Assembly (NCBI RefSeq): GCF_002777745.1
Contig: NZ_MEIO01000055.1
Span: 124,001-188,000 of the forward strand
DNA: 64,000 nucleotides
Direction of reading: 5' to 3'
Origin: Snodgrassella alvi
GTDB taxonomy: Bacteria; Pseudomonadota; Gammaproteobacteria; Burkholderiales; Neisseriaceae
Below are positions 49,227 through 58,796 of the stretch, one piece after another. The notes under the pieces are model-generated. The model was not told where the DNA came from, searched no databases, and saw only the letters and a program-made list of their open reading frames with translations. The position numbers and the translations under genes are program-made. Positions within the stretch are counted from its first letter, which is position 1, and every line of letters starts with the position of its first letter.

Positions 49227-49243
49227 GTTTTAATCTAACTTGG

Positions 49244-50299
49244 TTAAGCTAAAGGCTGTAATAAGGCATCAAAGGCATCTACAAATTGTTGTAATCCTTC
49301 TTGTTGCAGGCGGCTGGCTAGCGATTCAAGATTGATACCCAGTTGTTCGATTTCAATCAGTACGCTTTTGGCCTGTTGTACGTCCTGAGTTAAGGTGGCA
49401 GCGGCTTTGCCGTGGTCTATAAAGGCGTTGAGGGTATTGGCTGGTATGGTATTGATGGTATCTGCACCAATAATGTTTTCTATGTAGCATACATCGGAAT
49501 AAGCAGGATTTTTGGTGCCGGTGGAAGCCCAGAGCAAACGCAGCGGTGCGGCCTGCTGCGCAGCCAAGTCGGTAAATTCGCGGTTTTGGGTAAACTCCTG
49601 CCAGTCAGCATAAGCGGTCTTGGCCAATGCTATGGCGGTTTTGCCTTGTAAGGAAGCTGGCAGGGTAATATCTAATGCGCTGTCAATTCGTGATAGAAAG
49701 AAGCTGGCTACTACCTGAATGCGGTTAACTGGCAGATTCTGTGCCAGACGCTGACGTATGCCCTCTGCATGTGCCTGCCATGATTTTTGTAGCTGTGCTT
49801 TGGAAAATAGCAGGGTAAGGTTTACGTTGATGCCTTGTGCCACGAGTGTGGTTAAGGCTTGTATGCCGCTGTCGGTAGCGGGTATTTTTATCATGACATT
49901 CGGACGGTCAAGCAGGTGCCACAGGCGTACAGCCTCGGTAATGGTAGCCTGTGTATCGTCAGCCAGATCGGGAGCAACTTCGAGGCTGACAAAGCCTGCT
50001 TTACTTTGACTGCGTTCATATAATGGCAGGCAAACATCACATGCAGCCTGCACATCCGCTACGGCCAGTTGTTCGTAACGCTGTTTCGGAGTCAGTACCT
50101 GCTGTTTTAGGCGGGTGATATCGCTTTGATACAAGCTATCGCTGGCAAAGGCTTTCTGAAAAATGGCCGGATTAGAAGTCACGCCACTGATGCCAGCATC
50201 CAGCATTTGTGCCAGCTCTCCCGACTGAATCAGACTTCTGGAGAGGTTGTCTAGCCAGATTTGCTGTCCCAGTGTGTTGACTTGTGATAATACGGCCAT
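49244..50299 (-). CDS. tal: transaldolase
   Basis: TIM-barrel enzyme of the non-oxidative pentose phosphate pathway, moving dihydroxyacetone between sugar phosphates through a Schiff base on the lysine of [12 protein letters not shown] (about residue 138). [15 protein letters not shown] (about 37-51) is the family signature. 351 residues, the longer bacterial form. AAGGAA precedes the ATG. Divergent from kdsD and convergent with fhs. Confidence 0.95.
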   Translation of the reverse strand: MAVLSQVNTLGQQIWLDNLSRSLIQSGELAQMLDAGISGVTSNPAIFQKAFASDSLYQSDITRLKQQVLTPKQRYEQLAVADVQAACDVCLPLYERSQSKAGFVSLEVAPDLADDTQATITEAVRLWHLLDRPNVMIKIPATDSGIQALTTLVAQGINVNLTLLFSKAQLQKSWQAHAEGIRQRLAQNLPVNRIQVVASFFLSRIDSALDITLPASLQGKTAIALAKTAYADWQEFTQNREFTDLAAQQAAPLRLLWASTGTKNPAYSDVCYIENIIGADTINTIPANTLNAFIDHGKAAATLTQDVQQAKSVLIEIEQLGINLESLASRLQQEGLQQFVDAFDALLQPLA

Positions 50300-50448
50300 G
50301 TTATTTCCTTGTGGTAAATATATGTTAGATATGTTTTGTTTAGGTTAATCAATTAATTAAACCGGTTACTCATGCGTTATGGTTTACTCTAACGAGGCTT
50401 GGGTATTTTGACAAGATCCTTAAACAAACAAAATGGCTGTTATCAGGT

Positions 50449-50454
50449 TATAAT
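50449..50454 (+). promoter_or_regulatory. -10 element upstream of kdsD
   Basis: Perfect TATAAT 52 bp before ATG 50507. Because it lies downstream of the earlier in-frame ATG at 50399, it supports 50507 as the true kdsD start. No good -35 at standard spacing. Confidence 0.5.
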
Positions 50455-50506
50455 CGGGTTAAATTTATTGTGTCTTTGTTTGCTTATTACTGCTACTGAT
50501 GGTGCT

Positions 50507-51481
50507 ATGAACGTACAGGATAAATATTTGGACTGGGGCAAGGAAGTTTTTGCTATTGAAGAACAGGCTGTACGCGAGGTTGCTGCCAGTCTGGATGGGC
50601 ATTTTGCTGCGGCTGTGGCTACTATTCTGGATTGCCGCGGGCGTGTGATTGTTACTGGTATGGGTAAAAGTGGCCATATCGGGCGCAAGATTGCTGCTTC
50701 GATGGCCTCCACCGGTACACCGGCTTATTTTGTTCATCCTGCTGAAGCAGGACATGGCGATCTGGGTATGATTGTTGATGGTGATGTATTGATTGCACTG
50801 TCCAACTCTGGTGAGAGTGAGGAAATTCTGGCATTGATACCAGCCATCAAGCGCAAACATGTTCAGCTAATTTGTATCACTGGTAAAACCAGTTCCAGTA
50901 TGGCTAAACATGCGGATATTCATTTATGCGCCCATGTATCACATGAGGCATGCCCATTAGGTCTGGCGCCAACATCCAGTACTACTGCGGTACTGGTACT
51001 AGGTGATGCGCTAACAGTTGCTTTGTTGCGGGCACGCCAGTTTACACCGGAAGATTTTGCATTGAGCCATCCTGCTGGTAGTCTGGGTAAGCGTTTGCTG
51101 TTAACGGTGGCCGATGTGATGCATAGCGGTCAGGATATGCCGCTGGTACAGGAAGATACGCTATTGCGTCAGGCCATTGTGACCATGAGCGAAAAAGGCT
51201 TGGGCATGCTGATAGTGGTAGATGGTAACGGGCGGTTAAGTGGTTTGTTTACGGACGGTGATTTACGCCGCCTGTTTCAGAGTAATCAGCAGTTGAAAGA
51301 CTGGGTTCTGGCTGATGTGATGGGACATGCGCCTAAAACGATTACCCCAGAGCGGCTGGCTACGGAAGCTTTGAAAACTATGCAGGCCAATAAGGTAAAT
51401 GGTCTGGTGGTTATTGATGAAGATAACCGTCCGGTTGGTGCGCTGAATATGCACGATTTATTACAGGCACGTATTGTTTAG
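50507..51481 (+). CDS. kdsD: D-arabinose 5-phosphate isomerase KdsD
   Basis: First enzyme of Kdo synthesis, converting ribulose 5-phosphate to arabinose 5-phosphate. SIS domain (about 30-165) with VTGMGKSGHIGRKIAAS and LSNSGESEE, then two CBS domains (about 200-324) beginning VADVMHSGQDMP. ATG 50507 gives a 324-residue protein of normal N-terminus (MNVQDKYLDWGKEVF). The frame is open 36 codons further back, but that part is hydrophobic and lies upstream of the promoter. Head of the kdsD-kdsC-lptC-lptA-lptB-rpoN run. Confidence 0.95.
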   Translation: MNVQDKYLDWGKEVFAIEEQAVREVAASLDGHFAAAVATILDCRGRVIVTGMGKSGHIGRKIAASMASTGTPAYFVHPAEAGHGDLGMIVDGDVLIALSNSGESEEILALIPAIKRKHVQLICITGKTSSSMAKHADIHLCAHVSHEACPLGLAPTSSTTAVLVLGDALTVALLRARQFTPEDFALSHPAGSLGKRLLLTVADVMHSGQDMPLVQEDTLLRQAIVTMSEKGLGMLIVVDGNGRLSGLFTDGDLRRLFQSNQQLKDWVLADVMGHAPKTITPERLATEALKTMQANKVNGLVVIDEDNRPVGALNMHDLLQARIV

Positions 51482-51513
51482 ACGGGTTGGTAAGTTATTT
51501 TAAAGGTATGATG

Positions 51514-52056
51514 ATGAATGCAATGATATCTGCTACTGCGCTATTACAGGCTGCACAGCAAATCAGGCTGTTTATTATGGATGTAGATGGTGTGCTGACT
51601 GATGGCCGTATCTTTATCCGTGATAATGGTGAGGAAATCAAGGCATTCCATACCTTGGACGGGCACGGTTTGAAAATGCTACATCGTCATGGCATTCAAA
51701 CGGCAATTATTACAGGACGTGATGCACCTTCTGTTGGAATTCGTGTTCAGCAGCTTGGTATTCAACATTATTTTAAAGGTATTACGGATAAGCGCAGCTG
51801 TTACTGTCAATTGCTCAAACAACTGAAACTGAGTGAACAGCAATGTGCTTATATCGGCGATGATGTGGTAGATTTACCGGTAATGAAACGTTGCGGGCTG
51901 GCGGTCGCGGTGCCCAATGCGCATGCGCTGGTATTACAGCATGCTGATTATGTTACTCGGGCACCGGGCGGAGCCGGTGCGGTACGCGAGGTATGTGATT
52001 TGTTACTGGATGCACAGGGTTTTCTGGCTGCGGAAATGGCGGAGTATCTGGCATGA
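51514..52056 (+). CDS. kdsC: 3-deoxy-D-manno-octulosonate 8-phosphate phosphatase KdsC
   Basis: HAD-family phosphatase releasing Kdo from Kdo 8-phosphate. The nucleophile motif is FIMDVDGVLTDGRIF (about 22-36), with TGRDAPSVGIR and IGDDVVDLPVM as later HAD motifs. Three ATGs follow each other (51508, 51511, 51514). The AAAGG site is best spaced for the third. Stop overlaps the lptC start by 4 bp. Confidence 0.95.
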   Translation: MNAMISATALLQAAQQIRLFIMDVDGVLTDGRIFIRDNGEEIKAFHTLDGHGLKMLHRHGIQTAIITGRDAPSVGIRVQQLGIQHYFKGITDKRSCYCQLLKQLKLSEQQCAYIGDDVVDLPVMKRCGLAVAVPNAHALVLQHADYVTRAPGGAGAVREVCDLLLDAQGFLAAEMAEYLA

Positions 52057-52637
52057 ATGTGTTACGCAGTCGCAGTAACTGGGCGTTTCCACTGGTTCTG
52101 GCGGTGGCACTTGGTGGTGTGAGTTTCTGGCTCGATCGTATTACTGAAGTGAAAACGGTAGAAATCCCGCTGAATCCGAAAGAGCCGAAATATGTAATTA
52201 ATACGATTAATGGTGAACGCTTTGATGAGCATGGACAGTTAAGTGAAGCTATCCATGCATCTGCTGCACGGCAGTTTCCGCAGCAAACTGTTATCTATAT
52301 AGATAATCCTGATATGAGGTTGTACAGAAATGGCGCTGAACTGTATCGTATTAAGGCCAATACCGGCCAGTATTATACTGACAGCCGTAAGGTAGATTTG
52401 CTTGGGCAGGTAAGATGGTTTAAAAATCCGGTGGGCCATGAGCCGGCAGGTGAGCTGCAAACCAGCATTTTACATGTAGATACGCAGACTCAGGTAATTA
52501 AAACGGATGCACCGGTCATATACCAGTATGGTATATCGCGTGGTACTTCGCAAGGTTTTGAATATGACAAACAGCGCGGTTTTCTGAATTTACCCGCGCG
52601 TGTAAAGGCTATTATTTATGATCCGCATTCGCACTAA
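52053..52637 (+). CDS. lptC: LPS export protein LptC
   Basis: Bitopic inner-membrane protein of the LPS transport bridge, passing LPS from the LptB2FG extractor to LptA. One N-terminal helix (about 9-26) and a periplasmic beta-jellyroll of about 165 residues are seen. 194 residues. Its end overlaps lptA by 20 bp. Family assignment comes from topology, weak text and the fixed kdsC-lptC-lptA-lptB order. Confidence 0.9.
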   Translation: MNVLRSRSNWAFPLVLAVALGGVSFWLDRITEVKTVEIPLNPKEPKYVINTINGERFDEHGQLSEAIHASAARQFPQQTVIYIDNPDMRLYRNGAELYRIKANTGQYYTDSRKVDLLGQVRWFKNPVGHEPAGELQTSILHVDTQTQVIKTDAPVIYQYGISRGTSQGFEYDKQRGFLNLPARVKAIIYDPHSH

Positions 52638-53121
52638 TGGTAAAGTTTTTGTAGCCATGTTACTGCTTGCTGGCAGCGTGCATGCATGGGCACTGGATAG
52701 TGACCGGCAGCAGCCGATTCAGATTGAGGCTGATCAGGGTTCACTGGATAAGCAGAATCAGACCACAGTGTTTACTGGTAATGTTAAAATGCGGCAAGGC
52801 TCTATGTATATGAATGCTGCCCGTGTGACTGCACATAAGGATAATGCCGGCAATCAGACAATTATTGCTGACGGCAAACCAGCTAAGTTTGGTCAGCAAC
52901 TGGAAAAAGACGGTATGGTATTTGGTCAGGGTGATAATGTACACTATGAAAGTCTGAGTGGCATTGTTACTATTACTGGTAATGCTCAGGTAAACCGTGG
53001 TGGCGATATGGCCCGTGGTGCTGTGATTGTATATAACACTAATACTGAAGTTTATACGGTTAAGAGTGCGCCTAAAGGGCGGGTACATGTCATCATCCAA
53101 CCACAACAGAAAAAGAAATAA
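52618..53121 (+). CDS. lptA: LPS transport periplasmic protein LptA
   Basis: Periplasmic bridge protein that oligomerises to carry LPS to the outer membrane. A signal peptide with hydrophobic core VFVAMLLLAGSV and predicted cleavage after VHAWA (about residue 25) precedes the OstA-like domain (QQPIQIEADQGSLDKQNQTT, then VFTGNVKMRQGSM). 167 residues. The start lies inside the end of lptC. Confidence 0.93.
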   Translation: MIRIRTNGKVFVAMLLLAGSVHAWALDSDRQQPIQIEADQGSLDKQNQTTVFTGNVKMRQGSMYMNAARVTAHKDNAGNQTIIADGKPAKFGQQLEKDGMVFGQGDNVHYESLSGIVTITGNAQVNRGGDMARGAVIVYNTNTEVYTVKSAPKGRVHVIIQPQQKKK

Positions 53122-53130
53122 GCCAAGCTC

Positions 53131-53874
53131 ATGAATGGAATGTCTACTGCGCCGCAAAGCCAGCTACGTGTCAGCGGCCTGCAAAAAAGTTTTAAGCAGC
53201 GTCAGGTTGTCAATGATGTTGCTCTGGAAGTAAATAGTGGAGAGGTAATCGGCTTACTTGGGCCGAATGGTGCTGGTAAAACCACCAGTTTCTATATGAT
53301 TGTGGGGCTGATTGCTGCCGATGGTGGCTGCATCATGCTGGATGGTCAGGAAATAACCCACCTTCCTATATATGAGCGCGCTCGTCTGGGTTTGGGCTAT
53401 CTGCCACAGGAAGCTTCGATTTTCCGGAAAATGACAGTAGCTCAGAACATCAATGCTATTCTGGAAATCAGCTATCCACCGGAAAAACGTGCTGAACAGC
53501 TGGAGTTACTGCTGGCTGATCTGCATATCGAACATATACGCAATAATACTGCGATAGCACTGTCTGGTGGTGAACGTCGTCGCGCCGAAATTGCGCGAGT
53601 ACTGGCAATGAATCCTCGTTTTATTCTGCTGGATGAACCTTTTGCCGGTGTTGACCCGATTGCGCTGATTGATATTCAAAATCTGATTTCATTCCTGAAA
53701 CAACGTGGGATCGGCACATTGATTACTGATCATAATGTACGTGAAACTCTGCGTATTTGTGATCGTGCTTATATTATTAATCAGGGTAGTGTTCTGGCTT
53801 CTGGTATACCGGAGGAACTGGTTAATAATGAACAGGTACGCGCTGTTTATCTGGGTGAGCATTTCGAGTATTAA
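53131..53874 (+). CDS. lptB: LPS export ABC transporter ATPase LptB
   Basis: Cytoplasmic ATPase that powers LPS extraction by LptFG. Walker [11 protein letters not shown] (about 45-54), Q-loop YLPQEASIF, signature LSGGERRR, Walker [13 protein letters not shown] and switch ITDHNVRET are all intact. 247 residues. An alternative start is ATG at codon 4. 9 bp after lptA and immediately followed by rpoN. Confidence 0.96.
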   Translation: MNGMSTAPQSQLRVSGLQKSFKQRQVVNDVALEVNSGEVIGLLGPNGAGKTTSFYMIVGLIAADGGCIMLDGQEITHLPIYERARLGLGYLPQEASIFRKMTVAQNINAILEISYPPEKRAEQLELLLADLHIEHIRNNTAIALSGGERRRAEIARVLAMNPRFILLDEPFAGVDPIALIDIQNLISFLKQRGIGTLITDHNVRETLRICDRAYIINQGSVLASGIPEELVNNEQVRAVYLGEHFEY

Positions 53875-53880
53875 GTGCGT

Positions 53881-55260
53881 ATGCAAAAACCTGCTACTCA
53901 TCTCAAACTCAATCTTACAACACGTCTCAGCCCTAAGCTGCAACAATCTTTACAAGTGTTGCAGCTCTCCACGCTAGAATTACAGGAATTGGTTTCTGGC
54001 TGGCTGGCTGATAATCCTTTTCTCGAGGAAGTAGAAAATGCAGCTGAGGATGCTACGGCTTTCACTCAGTATGTGCAACCACCACAGCATGGCATTCTGC
54101 AAGGGGAAAGCGATATCTGGGATACGCTGGCCGATGCCCCTGATATGTATGCATTATTGCGCCAGCAGGTATGTGAATACGATTTGGACGATACTACGGC
54201 GTCTCTGATTTATTTTCTGATTGATAATTTAAATGAACAGGGTTATCTGGATAGCAGTTTAACTGATCTGGTAGAAAATGTGCCGCTGGAATGGCGGCTA
54301 GATGAAACAGAGCTGGCTCGTGCGCTGACTATTCTGCAACAGTTTGAACCAACCGGTGTTGGTGCACGCAATTTGCAGGAATCGCTGCTACTGCAACTGG
54401 ATAATTTATCACTGCCATTAACTATAAATAGTGACAGGGTTCTTACCTGCGCGCGCCAGCTGATTAGTGAATATTTTGGTCAGTGGCTCAGCACTCATCA
54501 GTTCAAGCAACTGTGTCGGAAGCTTCCTCAGTTTTCTGCCTCCATTATTGAAGATGCCTGTACATTGATTGGCACACTGAATCCTTTTCCCTGTTATGGC
54601 TTACCTGATCGCAATGGCATTCTGACTATTCGTCCAGATCTGGAGGTATATGCTGATGATAGTGGTTGCTGGCAAGTCCGTACCATGCGCGATGCTTTTC
54701 CACAATTGAGAATAGAGCCTAGTGTTGAAGATTGGGTACAGCAACAAAACGCCGAAATGGATGCAATGTGCAAAAGTAAATGGCAGGAAGCGCATACTTG
54801 TCTTCACAGCTTGCAGATGCGTAAAACTACTTTGCAACGTCTAGGTGAATGGATTTTGCAGCAACAGCAGGATTTTTTCAGTTTTGGTTCGTTAGCACTG
54901 GCGCCTTTAACAATTAAGGAAACTGCACAGGTACTTGAACTGGCAGAAAGCACTATTTCACGCGCCATTAATCAGAAATATCTGACCTGTTCACAAGGTG
55001 TTTTTCCTCTGCGCTACTTTTTCAGCCAGTCTGTTGCCGCCACGGATGATGGTACAGGTAACAGCCAGACAGCAATTAAATCATTGCTGCAAAGTATGAT
55101 TAACGAAGAAGACCCGCAACACCCCTACTCTGATGCATATCTGGTCAGCCAGCTAGCCAAGCAGGGTATCAATCTGGCGCGGCGCACGGTTGCAAAATAT
55201 CGTGAGGCCTTGAAAATTCCACCGGCGCACCAACGTAAAGTACAACACAACAATAATTAA
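53881..55260 (+). CDS. rpoN: RNA polymerase sigma-54 factor RpoN
   Basis: Alternative sigma factor that needs an activator of the NtrC type; PilR in this window is one. Region I is the Gln/Leu-rich N-terminus (LSPKLQQSLQVLQLS). The core-binding and C-terminal domains follow, with a helix-turn-helix (KETAQVLELAESTISRAI) and the RpoN box ARRTVAKYREAL near residue 445. A GTG two codons upstream directly abuts the lptB stop; ATG 53881 is preferred. About 459 residues, full length. Confidence 0.96.
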   Translation: MQKPATHLKLNLTTRLSPKLQQSLQVLQLSTLELQELVSGWLADNPFLEEVENAAEDATAFTQYVQPPQHGILQGESDIWDTLADAPDMYALLRQQVCEYDLDDTTASLIYFLIDNLNEQGYLDSSLTDLVENVPLEWRLDETELARALTILQQFEPTGVGARNLQESLLLQLDNLSLPLTINSDRVLTCARQLISEYFGQWLSTHQFKQLCRKLPQFSASIIEDACTLIGTLNPFPCYGLPDRNGILTIRPDLEVYADDSGCWQVRTMRDAFPQLRIEPSVEDWVQQQNAEMDAMCKSKWQEAHTCLHSLQMRKTTLQRLGEWILQQQQDFFSFGSLALAPLTIKETAQVLELAESTISRAINQKYLTCSQGVFPLRYFFSQSVAATDDGTGNSQTAIKSLLQSMINEEDPQHPYSDAYLVSQLAKQGINLARRTVAKYREALKIPPAHQRKVQHNNN

Positions 55261-55332
55261 TTTTCAGTTAGCTTATATAAATTTTAATTCTATCTTTCCC
55301 AAAACCCTTTAAATTAAAAAAGGAATTAGGCT

Positions 55333-55665
55333 ATGAATCTGAAATTTGTCGGACAGAATCTTGATGTTACCGCAGCTTTAAAGGACTATACACTGAGTAA
55401 GCTGGAACGTATTATTCGACACGTGGATCAGGTAATCAATGCAACTGTTACTTTTTCAGTATTGAAAGTTCAGAAAAAAGTGGAAATTGATTTACATCTT
55501 TCGGGTAAAGACATTCATATTGATTGTGTTGATAATGATATGTATGCGGCGATTGACTGTCTGATGGATAAACTAGATCGCGCTGTGATTAAATACAAGG
55601 AAAAAAAGCAACCTTCACGCCAAACACTGGAGATACCGGCTGATATTACAACTGAAGCTGAATAA
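55333..55665 (+). CDS. hpf: ribosome hibernation promoting factor, short HPF/RaiA type
   Basis: A 110-residue protein that binds the 30S decoding region and silences ribosomes in slow growth. Starts MNLKFVGQNLDVTAALKDYT and has the basic C-terminal helix LDRAVIKYKEKKQPSRQ. It lacks the long C-terminal dimerisation domain, so it is the short form. The rpoN-hpf order is widely conserved in proteobacteria. AAAAAGGAATT precedes the ATG. Confidence 0.94.
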   Translation: MNLKFVGQNLDVTAALKDYTLSKLERIIRHVDQVINATVTFSVLKVQKKVEIDLHLSGKDIHIDCVDNDMYAAIDCLMDKLDRAVIKYKEKKQPSRQTLEIPADITTEAE

Positions 55666-55679
55666 CTGGCAGAAATTTT

Positions 55680-55726
55680 AATTACACCTGTATAAATGCC
55701 TTTATGGCTGTAATTGCAGTTTTTTT
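55680..55726 (+). terminator. probable terminator after hpf
   Basis: 7-bp stem AATTACA/TGTAATT around a 22-nt region containing a small GCC/GGC hairpin, then GCAG and seven T. Moderate quality. Confidence 0.5.
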
Positions 55727-55866
55727 GCTAAACTGGTTTACTACAGGTATATAATTACTATGAAACAATACTATGTTTGCTATTGGACGGTTTATTAGCA
55801 ATGCAAATATAAGTTGATACAACGCAATCAATCTTTTGCACTATTACATTTGAAAGAGGCATTAAC

Positions 55867-56070
55867 ATGAAATCAAGTATAAAAACATTAGCATTAATAG
55901 CCGTAATAGCTACATCTCTCTCTGCCTGTGCAGATATGACTCCAGCTCAACGCAATACTGCGACAGGTGTTGTAGTGGGTGGTGTGGCCGGTAATCTGCT
56001 TGGTAAAGATACTGGTGCTACTTTAGGTGGCGCTGCACTGGGTGGTGTTATTGGCAGCCAGATTAGATAA
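55867..56070 (+). CDS. small glycine-zipper lipoprotein
   Basis: A 67-residue lipoprotein. The signal peptide ends in the lipobox LSAC (Cys about residue 21) followed by ADM; Asp at +2 of the mature protein could favour inner-membrane retention by the E. coli rule. The mature part is a glycine-zipper helix pair (GVVVGGVAGNLLG and GGAALGGVIGSQI), the OsmB/SlyB-like membrane-spanning repeat. GAAAGAGGC lies just upstream of the ATG. Function unknown; such proteins often affect envelope integrity. Confidence 0.82.
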   Translation: MKSSIKTLALIAVIATSLSACADMTPAQRNTATGVVVGGVAGNLLGKDTGATLGGAALGGVIGSQIR

Positions 56071-56086
56071 TTAAGCCATTAGATGT

Positions 56087-56119
56087 AAAAAAGCCTGCTG
56101 CTAACAGCAGGCTTTTTTT
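56087..56119. terminator. bidirectional terminator between the lipoprotein and TerC genes
   Basis: 14-bp stem AAAAAAGCCTGCTG / CAGCAGGCTTTTTT with a CTAA loop. A- and T-runs on both sides let it serve both convergent genes. Confidence 0.92.
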
Positions 56120-56139
56120 GGCTTGCTAACTATATGGAG

Positions 56140-57705
56140 TTATTCAGCTTCTGGCTGTGCAATTTCGCTGATACGTACACGCTCCAGACGATGGCCCTCT
56201 TTGCTTAATACTTCAAAGCGATAACCAGCATAATCAATAGTATCACCTACATCGGGAATATCCTGCATTTCCTCCATGATTAATCCTGCTACGGTATGAT
56301 ATTCTGCATCTTCCGGCAGTGTAGGCAAACGCAGATGCTGAGCGAGAACAGCATACTCCAGACTGCCATCTACGGTAACACTATGGTCGGCATTCTGCTG
56401 AATACTGGGTGCGTCCGCGCGCTCATATTCTTCTGGGAAATCACCAGCGATGGTTTCCATTAAGTCTTTCATGCTGACCAAGCCGAGTACAGCACCAAAC
56501 TCATCTACAACTAATGCAATATCCGCGCTTCGTGAACGAAACAACTCCATGGCATCAAGCACAGTACTGCTGTCAGGTAAAACCAGCGGTTGCCGCAGTG
56601 CTGCCTGAATATTTAACGATTCGCCTTTTAATAGTTGGTTTAATAAGTCTTTTTTATTAACAAACCCTAATGGCTCATCAATACCGGCCTTACCTACTAC
56701 CACCAGCCGGGAAAAGGGTGTGTTTTGTAATTGCTGATGCTGCTGTTGCCGTGATTGCGATAAATCCAACCGTTCAATGTCGCTACGCGGTGTCATTACG
56801 CCCATTATTGGCCGTTCTGCCAGAGTTAATACACTACGTATCATGGATTTTTCATTTTCTTCAAAATGTTCATCGTCTTCAGTTTGTGTACCATTTTTGG
56901 CCAGCTCTTTTTCGCGCAGACCCATCATACCCAGTACGCTGTCTGCAGTACGATACCGCCATGAACGGCCAATCATGTCGTTACGACGAGTATTATGGGT
57001 AGAAATCTGGTTAAAAATTTCAATGAGAATTGAAAAAGCAATGGCTGCATACAGATACCCCTTGGGTATTTCAAAATGCAATCCTTCGGCAATCAGACTG
57101 AACCCTATCATCAGTAAAAAGCCCAGACACAACATTACCACTGTGGGATGCCGGTTCACGAATTCGGTCAGCGGTCCGCTGGCCCAGATCATCAGTGCCA
57201 TAGCAATAATCACAGCCAGCATGGCCACTGTAATATGTTGCACCATGGCCACTGCAGTAATCACTGAATCAAGTGAAAATACTGCATCCAATACCACGAT
57301 TTGCAATACCACACTCCAGAAACTGGCATATACAGCCACATTGGTAATTGAAGCCATGGCAGTATGGCCTTCAAGGCGCTCATGTAATTCTGTGGTGGCC
57401 TTATAGAGTAAAAACAGTCCGCCACCGAACATAATCATGTCTTTAACTGAGATTGCAAAACCACTGATATGTACAAACGGTTTGGTTAGGGTAATGATAA
57501 AAGACATCAGTGCGAGCATTACTATACGAATGAGTACTGCCAGAGTTAGGCCGACTATACGAGCATGATCGCGCTGTTTCGGACTGGCTTTATTCGCTAA
57601 AATAGCTACAAATACAAGATTGTCGATACCCAAAACGATTTCTAGAATCACCAGGGTAATCAGCCCCACCCATGTGGCCGGTTCTCCCAACCAGCTTAAA
57701 TCCAT
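56140..57705 (-). CDS. TerC-family membrane protein with CBS and CorC domains
   Basis: A 521-residue YegH/YoaE-type protein. The TerC integral membrane domain (about 1-240, seven helices) has the acidic motifs LEIVLGIDNLVF and DAVFSLDSVITA. A CBS-domain pair follows (about 300-430, PIMGVMTPRSDIERL and FVNKKDLLNQLLKG), then a CorC_HlyC domain at the C-terminus (VDGSLEYAVLAQHL). Members are linked to metal ion export or metalation of exported proteins; the substrate here is not known. A leader with a terminator-like hairpin precedes it. Confidence 0.9.
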   Translation of the reverse strand: MDLSWLGEPATWVGLITLVILEIVLGIDNLVFVAILANKASPKQRDHARIVGLTLAVLIRIVMLALMSFIITLTKPFVHISGFAISVKDMIMFGGGLFLLYKATTELHERLEGHTAMASITNVAVYASFWSVVLQIVVLDAVFSLDSVITAVAMVQHITVAMLAVIIAMALMIWASGPLTEFVNRHPTVVMLCLGFLLMIGFSLIAEGLHFEIPKGYLYAAIAFSILIEIFNQISTHNTRRNDMIGRSWRYRTADSVLGMMGLREKELAKNGTQTEDDEHFEENEKSMIRSVLTLAERPIMGVMTPRSDIERLDLSQSRQQQHQQLQNTPFSRLVVVGKAGIDEPLGFVNKKDLLNQLLKGESLNIQAALRQPLVLPDSSTVLDAMELFRSRSADIALVVDEFGAVLGLVSMKDLMETIAGDFPEEYERADAPSIQQNADHSVTVDGSLEYAVLAQHLRLPTLPEDAEYHTVAGLIMEEMQDIPDVGDTIDYAGYRFEVLSKEGHRLERVRISEIAQPEAE

Positions 57706-57725
57706 TTTCTTTTCCTATGCGTTAA

Positions 57726-57763
57726 ACAAAAATAGGCAGCCTGCTACGCGAGCAAAGCTGCCT
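57726..57763 (-). terminator. terminator-like hairpin in the TerC gene leader
   Basis: Minus strand: outer stem AGGCAGC/GCTGCCT, inner TGCT/AGCA, then ATTTTTG. It lies only about 20 bp before the start codon and downstream of the probable promoter, so it would act as an attenuator. One arm (AAGCTGCCTGAA on the plus strand) is one base from the uptake sequence AGGCTGCCTGAA, so a decayed uptake-sequence pair is an alternative. Confidence 0.55.
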
Positions 57764-57882
57764 GAAGTCAGTGAAAAACATGTCTACATGCACGATACAA
57801 CTGCCCGAGACCTCGTCTTTCATCTGACTGTTTCCTTAAAATAAGCCTTTTTTCAGTTTAGCAGCATGAAGCAAAAAATCAA
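57764..57882 (-). promoter_or_regulatory. candidate promoter and structured leader of the TerC gene
   Basis: Minus strand TTGATT (57877-57882), 16 bp, TAAACT (57855-57860). The leader then has a closing stem AGTCAG/CTGACT (57824-57829 with 57766-57771) around two small hairpins (AGAC/GTCT and CATG/CATG), directly followed by the terminator-like hairpin. The layout is that of a riboswitch or attenuator. I could not match it to the yybP-ykoY manganese motif often found before TerC genes. Confidence 0.4.
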
Positions 57883-57982
57883 GTGCTATGCGTTAAAACT
57901 AGCGTTAACATATATTCCTAAATCAGGATTGTGCTTGAAAACATGGTATGCTACTACCTTATATTATCTTTTTTAGTTACTC

Positions 57983-58633
57983 ATGAATCTGTTTCGTCAC
58001 GCCCGTTTTTATACTACTGTTAATCACTTGAAAGACCTGCCTGCAACAACTGCAGAAATTGCTTTTGTAGGCCGCAGTAATGCAGGTAAATCAAGTGCCA
58101 TTAATACTTTAACCAATCACACCCGTTTGGCCTATGTATCCAAAACTCCTGGCCGTACCCAGCATATTAATTTTTTCGAACTGACGAACGGCGGGTTTAT
58201 GGTCGATTTACCCGGTTATGGTTATGCACAGGTACCTGAAGCAATACGCAGACACTGGGTAACTTTACTGGGGGATTATCTGCAAACAAGAGCACAATTA
58301 ATCGGGCTGATTTTGATTATGGATGCACGCCATCCGCTTAAGGAATTAGACAGGCAGATGCTCGATTTTTTCGCGGTAACTAATCAACCTGTTCATATCT
58401 TGCTATCCAAAGCGGACAAATTATCCAAGAACGAACAAATTAAAACATTGGCTAATGTTAAAAAAGCTCTTCAGCCATATTTTGCTCGGCAGCAAGTCAC
58501 CGTTCAGCTATTCTCCAGTCTGAAAAAACTCGGTATAGACGAAGTAAATCAGATTGTAGCTAACTGGTTCGCTCAACACACTGCCCTACCTGTAATAGAA
58601 ACAGATATACCAGAGCTGAAAACCGTCGATTAA
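57983..58633 (+). CDS. engB: ribosome biogenesis GTPase EngB (YihA/YsxC)
   Basis: Essential small GTPase needed for late 50S assembly. G1 [12 protein letters not shown] (about 31-42), G2 region [14 protein letters not shown]3 DLPGYGYA, G4 SKADKLSK. 216 residues, full length. Divergent from the TerC gene with 277 bp between them. Confidence 0.96.
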   Translation: MNLFRHARFYTTVNHLKDLPATTAEIAFVGRSNAGKSSAINTLTNHTRLAYVSKTPGRTQHINFFELTNGGFMVDLPGYGYAQVPEAIRRHWVTLLGDYLQTRAQLIGLILIMDARHPLKELDRQMLDFFAVTNQPVHILLSKADKLSKNEQIKTLANVKKALQPYFARQQVTVQLFSSLKKLGIDEVNQIVANWFAQHTALPVIETDIPELKTVD

Positions 58634-58796
58634 TTTTCCAGCTATAGCAGTAGCTATTATTACAGGTCTGAGTGATTTACAGACTATGCAGATTTTAAAT
58701 CAAACAGTTTTGTGCCCATTACGGGTACGCTAGTCTGTAATCAGAACTGGAAAAACTGGATCAAGACAATAACTTTATCCAGCAGATGAATAGCGC

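Larger units (their letters stand above)
48709..49243. other. extremely AT-rich convergent intergenic region
   Basis: 535 bp between fhs and tal, holding a terminator for each. In 48961-49140 I count only 19 G or C in 180 bases. Short motifs such as TATAAATTTA recur. No credible gene. Confidence 0.7.

Noticed and set aside
56777-57406. 209-codon frame opposite the TerC-family gene
   Set aside because: Antisense to clear TerC and CBS coding sequence; low-complexity Ser/Ile/Thr-rich product.
57764-57848. yybP-ykoY manganese riboswitch before the TerC-family gene
   Set aside because: The GGGGAGUA-type conserved loop could not be found; kept only as an unassigned leader.
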